A stretch of 64,000 bases of DNA from contig ML976729.1 of the NCBI GenBank assembly GCA_010015655.1, positions 324,715 through 388,714 of the forward strand. Reading direction: 5' to 3'. Shown in pieces: positions 55,960 to 64,000 of this stretch. The DNA comes from Bimuria novae-zelandiae CBS 107.79 (Eukaryota > Ascomycota > Dothideomycetes > Pleosporales > Didymosphaeriaceae). The position numbers and the translations under genes were made by a program. Every line of letters begins with the position of its first letter. Positions within the stretch are counted from its first letter, which is position 1. Under the pieces are notes generated by a model, which was not told the DNA's origin, searched no databases, and worked only from the letters and a program-made list of their open reading frames with translations.

Positions 55960-56960
55960 CGCCTACTTATAGTACCTAAAAAAGTTACCTATAGAGCTTT
56001 TATAGTATATACTTAATATAGCTTCCTTTAGAAAATACTTAAATTTATCGTACGCCTTAGCGCCCTGGTAATGCCGCTAAATCTAAGTCTTTAACGCCTT
56101 AAAAGTCTACTTAATTAGATTTATATTAGGTAAGTAAGGAGGTAGAAACTCTATAATTACGCCTGCCTCTGCGCATATATTGGCTAGCCTTACTAATTAA
56201 TAGATAGACGCGTTGTCAAGGACTATTACTAAGCGTTTTCCTAGCTAAGGACTGTAGTGTAGGAGTACTTAATTAGCAATAAAGTCCTCTATTAGCTCCG
56301 CAGTAATCGCTCCCTAAAAAATTATATAGGCAAGGTATCTATTATTATCTATAACTAGTAGTAAGCTCTACCTCTCTAAGCGCTTGGCTAAGTAGCTAAC
56401 GTGGCAGGCTATATTAACTTTACTCTAACTATACTTTTAATCCCCTATACGCTCGTTGCAAGCGCTCTTATTAAAGTAGATAATTTAATTAGGTTAATAG
56501 ATTTGCTAGTAACGCGCTTAAAAGGTTTAATAGAAACCCTTATAACGCTCCTTAGCTACTTTTAAGGCTGCCTTCCTACTCTATCGCATGGCTTTAAGCT
56601 CTCTATCTAGAGTTATAAGGGATACCTTAACGTCGTACTTATTATACAAGAAGTCCTATATTTTATCTATATAAGATATTAGCTTACTACGCAGCATCTT
56701 AAGCAGCGCGTCTCTATAGCATTACTTAAGCAAAGGTAGCCTACCACAACGTACGTATCTTAGCCTAATTAGCTTACTAAAGGCCTTTAGGTTAAGCCTG
56801 TATTTACGTACTATTTTTGGGTCGACGCCGAGCTCTCTATAGATAGCTTTATTATTTTTCCTATCGTTAACGCAATCCATAATAGCCTAGATAAGTAATT
56901 ACTATAGGCGGTGTTTAGTAGGTCTCCCTAGATCCTGCGGCATTATTTACCTAGGGTGAA
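55960..56960 (-). pseudogene. Tc1/mariner-type DDE transposase, RIP-damaged
   Basis: On the minus strand a start near MPQDLGRPTKHR leads to a helix-turn-helix region (NNKAIYRELGVDPKIVRKYR), then the DDE_3 core: VNIACHVSYLAKRLERxSLL, GAITAELIEDFIAN, LVIVLDNASI (second catalytic Asp) and a C-terminal PPYxPxINxIxxTFKALK, where the last acidic residue is expected. Several TAA and TAG codons replace Gln or Trp. Inactive. Confidence 0.78.
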
Positions 56961-57244
56961 TATTCCGTGTAATCATTTTATCGCTCACAAAACAGGTGTA
57001 CGAAAGTGTTGGTGAGGAACCGATTACTAAGTGCTGACAGAAAAATCCGCCAAAGTGGGGCGGGACGGTATTTCGGAAACGACAATACTAGCTTTAATAC
57101 CCAGCGCTTCTAGCTAGCAACTATTAGCTAGCTTATTAAGAATAATTACCCTCTCTCTAAGTTTAAAACACTAGCCTTTTGACGCCTCCTTAAAGCTACC
57201 AACCCACTAGCAGAACAAGCGCTTTAGACGTCTTATATAAGCGT

Positions 57245-57688
57245 CTCCTTGTTAGGATCTGAACATGTATGGGACACGGAGGACCAACGGGCCTTTAGTG
57301 GGGGTGACACTCGGCGGGGTTGCGCAACCGAGGTCACGTGATGTACTATCCAGCCAAGGCCGTGCCAGCCATGGATGGCAGTACCAGCCATGGATGGCAG
57401 CGCCAGCCATGGATGGCAGCAAGACCTTGGATGGTATAGAAATCCTTATGTATATAGGAACGCGAGAATGATCTCTTATACTCATGTTCAACCTGTTTAT
57501 TAATCTATTATTTAGATTTAACTTAGGCTCTCGTCAATTTAATTGTGACTCCTACGCCCTCTCGATACTGATAACCCCATTGACTAGCTCACGCAGTCAA
57601 TACCCCTTCCTTGCCTAATAAGTACTTTTGCCCGAGAACTAACCCTAACTACTTACGGACTAGCTACCCGTAGGGACTTAACACTCCT
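57245..57688. mobile_element. Solo LTR, 434 bp
   Basis: TGTTAGGATCTG (57250) to GGGACTTAACA (57683) is flanked by CTCCT at 57245-57249 and 57684-57688. The 5-bp inverted ends are TGTTA/TAACA. The sequence contains four near-tandem CCATGGATGGCAG motifs at about 57365-57425 and a TATATA near 57450. It interrupts the hAT transposase, whose frame resumes exactly after the second CTCCT. No internal region is present, so it is probably the product of LTR-LTR recombination. Confidence 0.85.
57355..57425. repeat. Short tandem repeats in the solo LTR
   Basis: CCAGCCATGGATGGCAG recurs three times at 18-19 bp spacing (plus a partial CCTTGGATGG copy). Each unit contains the palindrome CCATGG. These may be enhancer-like repeats of the LTR promoter region, by inference. 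Confidence 0.75.
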
Positions 57689-59578
57689 AGTACGTTGCGT
57701 GCTTATACGAGCACCTAAAGCCGCGCGTTATCTTACAACTATCGCAGGCGCTTAGCAAAGTACACCTTAGCTTTAATAGATGGATAATAAAGGGCGATAA
57801 GCGTGGCTTTCTAGGCGTCGTTGCGCACTTTGTTAATAGTAGAGGTGACCTGTAGGACTTGCCTATAGCGCTGCCCCAGCTAACAGGCGCTCACAATAGC
57901 GAGAGGATAGCTAAGGTTATTATAAAAACGCTGTAGGATTTTAAGATCACGTCGTAGTTAATTAGTTACTTCGTGCTTAATAACGCTACTAATAATAATA
58001 GTACTATTATAATAGTAGCTTAAGAGTATAGTTTTAATACTACCCACCAGCGCCTTCGCTATAGACCTCACACGCTTAACCTTATTAGCTAGACGCTCCT
58101 CTAGGGTAAGGGCAGCGTTACCTTGTTTAATAATAACGTATAAGAGCTTACTAATAAGCATAATTTTATAGAGGAGTGGAGGCGCGTAGGCCCACTCGAC
58201 GTACTACTTAGTATTATTAACTACATTAAAACGCCGCAACAGTATAAGCTCTTCGAGGACTTTTAGCGTCTTACCTACACTAAGCTACTATCTAGCGCGT
58301 CAGCTAACAATCGCAAGATCCTTAAGCCTATTAAACCTATCGTTACGCGATAGAACTCGTACTATCTATACTTTAAGCGTGCTATAAAGCTGTAGTTTAT
58401 AGTTAACGCCTACGCTACTTACTATATACAGCGGGTGCAAAGGGAGGACACGTTTACGTAAAATCGCGGCAATAAGCTGCTAGTTACGCAGCCGTGGATG
58501 CGATTAGACGGCCTTACAGGTGCTAATTAGGCAGTGATTATAGAGTATATAGACATCTTAAAACTGCTTAAGACTGCTACAAAGCGCCTCGAAGGGCGCG
58601 GAAAAAGCAGCAGTTTTAGGGCTATTACTAAGATAATTCTAATATTTAAATACCTGCTTACCTACTACGAGCAGCGCGTTAACACATACAAGATAGTTAA
58701 CTATAATAAGCATAATAAGTCGCCTAAGGATTATATTATAATTAACTTACGCGCAGCTTGGCAGAAGGCTAATAATTACTACTTTAAGCTAGACGACTCG
58801 CCCGCGTACTACGCCGCTATAATACTCTATCTAATGTACAAGTACTACTGCGATAAGGCGTGGGCTAAGAAGCCTAACTAGCTTAAGGCTAGTAACGCTA
58901 GCTTTTAGGCGCTTTAGGCGTAGTATAATAACTTACTACGCATGGCAAGGCCGTTGGCAGTAATCCTAAGCAATATAGACAACGTAATTAATAGTATACT
59001 TAACCCTAGTACTGCTAGTAGCTTTACCGCCGACAAGAACGAGTTTAAGAGGTGGAAGCGCAGCGAGCTGGCAGCCAAGAGAGGTATAGAACACGTAGAT
59101 AACCCTATTAAATACTAGGTGAGCATGCGCAATTGCTACCCTAGCCTTAGTAAGCTTGCGCTTGACGTACTCTTTATCCTAGCGTTAAGCTGTGAGTGTG
59201 AGCGCCTGTTCAGTGAGCTGGGCGACCTCTTAGAGCCGCGACGACAACGTCTAGGACCTTAACTTTTAGCGGCAATACAGTGCGTACGACGGTGGCAAAG
59301 AGCTGGCCTTAGAGGCAACGACGAGGTAGTGGAGGAGGAGGAGGCAGCAGACAACAATAATATAGAGCTTTTATGCGGGCTAGCGACTTAGGACAACGAA
59401 ACTTAACACCAAGGCTAGCGCTAGTACAGGCTATCAAGCCTATTAATTAAGCCTTAATTAAGCTCACGATCTCAGCTTGTTAGCCCTAACAATCCAAGCT
59501 GACGCCCTCAAAAAACGAGCAATCCAAGCTAACGCCTCAGCTTGGATTGGCTTGATTGTTGACAACTATGCTCTTAAA

Positions 59579-60143
59579 AGCATCTTGTTGAATTTGTAGG
59601 ATAGGATATCAAACACTGTCGTCATGGACGGAATAAAGGCAAGAGAACAATGAGCTATGAGTGAGCTCTGCTGGTCTAAAAAATCGTGCGGGACAACAGA
59701 CATGGAGGCGTCGTGCGCGTGAGGACTTTCAAAAGCATCTCCTTAAGCCCATGCGAAGGATATAAAGTGTACTTTTTCGTCCGAGTCAACGATATGATGA
59801 AATGATGATACCCTCCATCGCCACCACCTAATCCCGTAACAGCATCCCGTCACATAGCTACACCAACGTCACGCCCTCCCATGTCCCGCTGGGGTAACTG
59901 TTTCGACCCCACTTCAAGCCCAGGGTTCTCGTGTCCAGGACCGTTATCTGCTTCATCTCCATGAGGCTCGGTGGACCGCTTTTTAGCCGCCATAGGCAGT
60001 GGGTGAGTCGCTTTTTAGTCGCCGTCCCAACTGTAGAACAGCCTGAATATTGAAGCCAGTGCGGTGGACGGGGGCTTTTATACCCAAACGTGCTGGGATG
60101 AGTCATATATCCGTATGGATCTTTCAGTCGTGGCTGAGTAGTA
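59579..60143 (+). repeat. Dispersed promoter-like units, right side of the nest
   Basis: GCTGGTCTAAAAAATCG lies at 59670. An AAATGATGATACCCTCC box near 59798 and CTTTTATACCCAAACG near 60075 follow. These continue the repeat family found left of the hAT element. The non-LTR element ends immediately after, so this unit too is interrupted by retroposition. Confidence 0.45.
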
Positions 60144-61600
60144 GTAGTAGTATTGGTTTTACGTCCTATGTAACCTCCCAGGGGGTATGTAGACGTGCCC
60201 TGCACTTAGTAAGGGCCACTCATGCTAGTGCTACCGCTGCTATAGGAGCGGCCTCTCTTGCTGCTGTCCCTCTCCAGATAGGGGCGACTCAGCTGTTTAA
60301 TCTGGCCTTTGTGTGATAATAGTGGGAAAAGGGGTGGCCTTCTAGCTGCCCCCAGTCCTGTACAGAAGCATGCTAAGACTTATTAGAGGTAAGGAAAGAT
60401 ATATACACGCATATAAGTATATAAAAGAGAGAGCTAAGTCTTATATAGTAGATACCCTAATAAGTTATAAGCAGGTAGCGTATCTACTTTACCTAAAGTA
60501 AGGGTTTACGTCCGCTCGCCTATAACGTAGTTAGCTAGTTACTTGCTAACGTGTGCTATTATTAATACTAAGTATAAGAAGGGTTGCGTATTCTCCTAGG
60601 CTTAGCGCCTTAAGGTACTGTATTCCTTCTCTAGTATCTATTAGGGGATGTGTTAGGCGTTGCGGCTAATAGTTAAAGCGTCGCACTGTCCGTGGGCAGT
60701 GTACAATATAGTCTAGGGCCAGGTCTGCTCCACAGGTGCACGTGAGGGTCTCCTCATTATGCTTAAACTTCCTATGGTACCAGGCGTAGTTGCCGTGTCT
60801 TGTCCTCATGGATAGGAGCTTGGCCAGGGCGGGGCGTGTGAGCTCCAGCTCCGGCGGTTGCCTGGAGGGGGTGTATGCTAGGCCCCACTAGTTGTACCAT
60901 GTAGAGAGATTTGGTGTGCGTGTACGCCACCACTCTTGTTGTGCAGCGCGTACGTATACGCGCGCATTAGATCGTAGACCTAATATTATAGGGTTAGCTA
61001 CCTTCCCTGTAGGTGGACGTGGGTCCTTAGCTACCTTATTTACTAGCTAATTAGCTAGCTTATTGCCTTTAATGCCCATGTAGCCTGGTAACTATTAGAT
61101 TTAAATATCCTAGGTGTCCATGGCTTCCTAGCAGCGTATAAAGGCCTACTAGGATAACGGCGCGGGGTCTCCCCTAATGCCCTAGATAACTAATGTGCTA
61201 TCTACACACATCTAGATCTGGCTTAGGCGGTGCGCCTAAGTCTGTAGCACGTGTTAAAGACCTCTCTAGGCCCCCACTGCTTTTGCGTCGAAGACGTGGG
61301 CCCGCGTGTTAAGGGAGCCTTTACCTGTGTACAGCAGACTCTGGCCCTGGTACACAGCGTATCTATAGGTTACGTGGCACTCGCCGTTTTCTGTGCGCTG
61401 TTCCGAGCCGTCTGAGAACACTATGATTGTCTCGGTAGGTAGGCTTGTCCACTATTGTTTAAATTCTTTAGTAGCGAGCTTTTTAGGCTTATTATTTATA
61501 GGGTCTATTCGGCACTGGTTAGAATAGTGCGGTTGTAGTAGTATAGGGCGGGGTACTGGTGCGAATAGCTATGCGAGCAGTTAAACTTTTGTGTATAGGC
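60144..61600 (-). mobile_element. 3' half of a non-LTR retrotransposon (Tad/CgT1-like), RIP-damaged
   Basis: On the minus strand the sequence encodes a C-terminal RNase H domain (IIVFSDGSEQ, HVFDAKAVGA, MCVDS, LPGYMGIKGNKLAN), followed by LLSMRTRHGNYAWYHRKFKH and CTCGADLALDYIVHCP, the typical zinc-binding end of Tad-clade ORF2. The body is full of TAG and TAA codons. The final 240 bp (60144-60390) is not RIP-altered and ends in an ACTACTAC tail. The 142-bp fragment at 4975-5116 matches this end exactly. The 5' part is missing; the pogo element at 61605 cuts it off. Confidence 0.8.
61000..61460 (-). pseudogene. RNase H domain remnant of the non-LTR element
   Basis: Catalytic acidic positions of type-I RNase H are visible in FSDGS (Asp) and CVDS (Asp), while the expected Glu in the DAEAVGA-type motif reads Lys (DAKAVGA). 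At least six in-frame stops, mainly at Gln and Trp positions, lie between the first and last motifs. Confidence 0.75.
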
Positions 61601-61602
61601 GC

Positions 61603-63714
61603 TAACGTGTCCGTGCACCCAATGCACGGATTCAGCCAATGCACGCCGAACATCCGACGCGTCAAAACTCCCTACTTTCAACACGCGATAACTCCACCAA
61701 TATGGATCCAATTCAAGCTGCGATAGATGAGATCGAATCGCGAGAACCAGGAGAAGATTTTTTATATACAGAAATTGCTACCAGATATGGTGTTAATCGA
61801 TCTACACTCTTACGAAGGCACCGAGGTGTTACTGCGACGCGTGCAGCCAACATAATTAATCAGCGAAAGCTTAACCCACAGCAAGAGCAGGAGCTTGTAC
61901 GATATATTAAAAGGCTCACAGAGAGACATATACCTCCTACTAGAGAGATGATACAGAATTTTGCCTCGACGATAGCAAAGGAGCTAGTCAGCGAGAGCTG
62001 GGTTACCCGCTTTATTAACCAACACAGCATTCATCTCATCTCGCAATGGACCGTCGGCATAGACAGCAATCGCCATAAAGCTGATTTAGTGGATAAATAT
62101 CGCCTCTATTTCAACCTTGTACACAGCAAGATCGATTAATATCGCATAGATCCTCGTCATATCTACAATATGGATGAAAAAGGTGTCCTGATCGGTATCG
62201 TTAGTAGAACAAAGAGGATATTCAGCAGACGAATGTGGGAGAAGAAGGAGGTTAGGGCATTACTCCAGGATGGCAATCGCGCGTGGATCACGCTCCTAGC
62301 ATGTATCTGCGCTGATGGATCAGCTTTGCCGCTAAGCCTTATCTATGAGGCTGCCAACAAGGACATCCAATCAAGCTGGGTAGAGGATATCAAGGCAGGA
62401 TATCATGAAGTATTTATCACCTTATCATCCTCTAGCTGGACGAACAACGATATCGGGCTTGCCTGGCTTAAGCAGGTGTTTGATCGCTGTACAAAAGAGA
62501 AGGCTCGACGATTATATTAACTTTTAATTATAGACAGCCACGGATCTCATGTTACTATAGACTTTATTAACTATTGTAATTAGAATAGGATCCTGCTTGC
62601 TGTCCTGCCTCCTTATTTAACTTATACACTTTAGCCACTTGATGTTGCGATATTCAAGCCTCTATTAACAGCCTACTTAGTAGAGCTATCAAGATACCTT
62701 TATAGAAGCCAGGGCCTAGCTTCTATTACAAAGGCGACTTCTTTCCCCTATTCTGGAATGCGTGGAAGGCCTCTTTTAAGGAATCAACTATCCTCAGCTC
62801 TTTTAGAGCCACAGGTATATCGCCACCTGATCCTGACCCTATCCTTAATAGGTTCACCCAGGATCAAGAATCAGGCAATAGCTCCTTATCAGGGCTTAGC
62901 GATTATGACTAGAGAAAGATAGATAGGCTTGTACGCTCTGCAGTAAGTAATTAAAGTAGTAAGGATACATAGAAGCTTCGTTAATCACTCCACCACCTAT
63001 CTGTTGAAAATGAGCTGCTTAAGCATGACAACGATAGGCTTAGGCAGGCGCTATCTATTAAGAAGAAGCGTAATAAGAAGAGTAAAGCTTTAAACCTTTA
63101 ACAGCGCTAGGAGTATTATAGTAGGGCTATCTTATAGTTACTAAGGAAAGTAAGGGAGGCACGTTATCGTTAATTAATTAAGGAGCAAGAGGATAAGCAG
63201 CAATAGCTTTAAAAAGTAAAAATAGCAAAGCTAAAGAAGGCAGCTAAGCTATATAAGGAGAAAATCTAGCAAGAAAAGCGTGCAGCGAGAGAGGCAGCGA
63301 AGAAGGTAAAGGAGAAGGAGAGAGCTAAAAAGGCAGCTTAGCGCACTGCCCAGAAGTCTGCTGATAACGCTAAAAAGGCTCTACAACTATCCTAAAGGAG
63401 TAAGAGAAAAGCTTCTCAGCCATCTCTACAGAGCAGAAAGCGTCAGAAACGTGTTGTTGATGCTACGGATGTTAGGGAGGCCTTAAAGGGCGCATCTGCT
63501 GCCCTAACCAAATCCACACGGAGCGGCCGCGACGTCAAGCTTCTAGATAGATTTAAATAGTGCAAATGAATCGCAGCTATCGATTTACTATCCTAGTAGA
63601 AAATCTTATAATAATATTGTTTGTGGGTGGTTCTGTAGCCTTATTTCTAATAGAGCGTTTATGGTGTTCGGCGTGCATTGGCTAAATCCGTGCATTGGGT
63701 GCACGGACACGTTA
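61603..63714 (+). mobile_element. pogo/Fot1-like transposon, complete ends
   Basis: The element spans 61605-63712, 2108 bp. Its inverted repeats of about 48 bp begin ACGTGTCCGTGCACCC and end CACGCCGAACA, with two mismatches in 48. A TA duplication lies at 61603-61604 and 63713-63714. The coding region runs from 61699 to 63560. Well-matched ends with a broken transposase fit mutation after insertion. Confidence 0.9.
61699..63560 (+). pseudogene. pogo/Fot1-like transposase (DDE_1), RIP-damaged
   Basis: The Met at 61699 opens a helix-turn-helix (ATRYGVNRSTLLRRHRGV) and a CENP-B-type DNA-binding part (LNPQQEQELVRYIKRL, SWVTRFINQHS). The DDE_1 core follows: first Asp in IYNMDEKGVLIG, second in LLIIDSHGSHVT, third in LxPLDVAIFKPL. 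A Lys/Glu-rich coiled tail ends SRKRQKRVVDA ... VKLLDRFK. Damage includes stops at 62137, 62518 and later, all TAA or TAG at Gln-like positions, and an apparent one-base frame change near 62730. Confidence 0.85.
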
Positions 63715-64000
63715 ACGTGTCCGTGCGCGTGATGAGCCACTTCGCGTGATGGGCCACCAACACCAAAACATCTCTACGAGAAACGAGGCTGTAGAGCTAC
63801 ACACAGTAGCTATTATCACGAGATTTCTTTATAGAAGTACTATATTAATACTTGCAATTAACCTGTGCTATTTATATTTACTTAGAAGCTTAACGTTGCG
63901 ACCGCGCCGCGTGGTCTTGGGTGGAGCTACTAATACGGCACCTAAGGCTTCCTTAGTAGCTACAGCGTTAACCACACGTTTCTGGCGCTTGTTACTTTGT
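63713..64000 (-). mobile_element. Second pogo-like element, inverted, cut by the window end
   Basis: The end ACGTGTCCGTGCGCGTGATG starts at 63715, directly after the TA that closes the first element, and shares its first 12 bases with that element's terminal repeat. On the minus strand, 63868-64000 encodes the C-terminus of a related transposase. Confidence 0.75.
63868..64000 (-). CDS. C-terminal end of a second pogo-like transposase (partial)
   Basis: The visible product ends with a basic SQKRQKRVV-type motif, then ATKEALGAVL, and stops after NVKLLSKYK. It aligns end to end with the tail of the neighbouring element (SRKRQKRVVDA ... DVKLLDRFK), but the proteins differ at many positions, so the two are not recent copies. 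No stop occurs in the visible 44 codons. Whether the gene is intact cannot be told from this window. Confidence 0.65.
   Translation of the reverse strand, partial: QSNKRQKRVVNAVATKEALGAVLVAPPKTTRRGRNVKLLSKYK

Larger units (their letters stand above)
53725..57087 (-). mobile_element. Tc1/mariner-like transposon, about 3.36 kb, two convergent ORFs
   Basis: The inverted ends share TCCGAAATACCGTCCCGCCC at about 53736 and, on the minus strand, near 57075. A TA duplication is seen at the right (57086-57087) and is overlapped by the copia target site at the left (53725-53726). The element sits inside the hAT transposase; removing it with one TA restores the hAT frame. Its length is well above the 1.3-2.4 kb usual for fungal Tc1/mariner elements, because a second gene runs opposite to the transposase. 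Confidence 0.8.
47741..59406 (+). pseudogene. hAT transposase, RIP-damaged and split in three
   Basis: Coding segments are 47741-48408, 57087-57249 and 57684-59406. The N-terminal part starts MPPKKRASNDL, with nuclear-signal-like KKRVKSS, and has a BED-finger-like LYFVCRHCYEYK. The middle and C-terminal parts show KVHLSFNRW, GDKRGFLGVVAHFVN (RNase-H-like fold), ISYFVLNNATNNN (a catalytic-Asp region in which Asn replaces the usual LDNATNND Asp) and the hAT dimerisation motif LSCECERLFSELGDLLEPRR near 59190-59250. When the insertions and one copy of each target duplication are left out, all segments lie in one frame. More than 20 in-frame stops, nearly all TAG, remain. The family is certain; activity is lost. 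Confidence 0.85.
47117..59578 (+). mobile_element. hAT transposon, complete ends, carrying three nested insertions
   Basis: The element proper is 47125-59570. It has inverted ends CAGACTTGTCAACAATCAAG and CATAGTTGTCAACAATCAAG (the latter read on the minus strand) and an 8-bp target duplication CTCTTAAA at 47117-47124 and 59571-59578. The subterminal motif CAATCCAAGCT occurs near 47230 and three times at the right end. Both the CA start and the 8-bp duplication are diagnostic of hAT. The native element was about 3.3 kb; the rest is the inserted mariner-like, copia and solo-LTR sequences. Coding parts are full of TAG and TAA codons in place of Gln or Trp codons, so it is inactive. Confidence 0.9.

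Overview
The window is nuclear DNA of a filamentous ascomycete, most likely a Dothideomycete. Genes carry short spliceosomal introns (mostly 46-84 bp, GT...AG) and are spaced 0.5-4 kb apart. The gene set is fungal: a farnesyltransferase beta subunit, GDP-mannose pyrophosphorylase, a Zn(II)2Cys6 regulator, polyubiquitin, and a reverse-transcriptase-like host gene. The mobile elements carry a RIP-like scar, with CA changed to TA and Gln or Trp codons changed to stops. The species cannot be named from the sequence.

Layout. Positions 1-6.25 kb hold no convincing protein gene. They hold a degenerate tandem array of promoter-like units: a GCTCACCACC-type box, then a TATA box in TATAAATACYCCTCTCC context, then a G-A-C-T-A-A-A-A-like box at a near-fixed 61-67 bp. 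One unit is interrupted by a 142-bp retroposed fragment with a 15-bp target duplication. An AT-rich scar (6.24-6.5 kb) ends the array. The core from 7.0 to 46.2 kb holds ordinary genes: a Ser/Thr/Pro-rich membrane-anchored protein (-), a dsRBD-like small protein (-), a Dabb-domain protein (+), farnesyltransferase beta (-), a cupin (-), an MFS monocarboxylate-type transporter (+), a Zn2Cys6 factor (+), an aldo/keto reductase (-), three-unit polyubiquitin (-), an NTF2-like/SnoaL protein (+), GDP-mannose pyrophosphorylase (-), a 2H phosphoesterase (-), a possible small cysteine-rich secreted protein or its relic (+), mitochondrial release factor 1 (-), gamma-glutamyltransferase (+) and a rvt-type cellular reverse-transcriptase-like protein with altered catalytic residues (+).

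From 46.5 kb to the end the window returns to the 5-kb-array repeat family, now split by a nest of transposons. A hAT element (47125-59570, 8-bp target duplication CTCTTAAA) has taken in a Tc1/mariner-like element (TA duplication), a Ty1/copia element with 224-bp LTRs (CTTAT duplication) placed on the edge of the mariner terminal repeat, and a 434-bp solo LTR (CTCCT duplication). Removing each insertion with one copy of its duplication brings the hAT reading frame back into register. Beyond it lie the 3' half of a RIP-damaged non-LTR retrotransposon (-), a complete but RIP-damaged pogo/Fot1-like element (61605-63712), and the start of a second, inverted pogo-like element that abuts it through one TA.

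The genes do not form a pathway cluster. Notable arrangements are the divergent pair mRF1/gamma-glutamyltransferase (466 bp between start codons) and the convergent pairs Dabb/farnesyltransferase beta and NTF2-like/GDP-mannose pyrophosphorylase. The most novel feature is the ORF-less promoter-unit family at both ends of the window. No tRNA, rRNA or CRISPR array was recognised.
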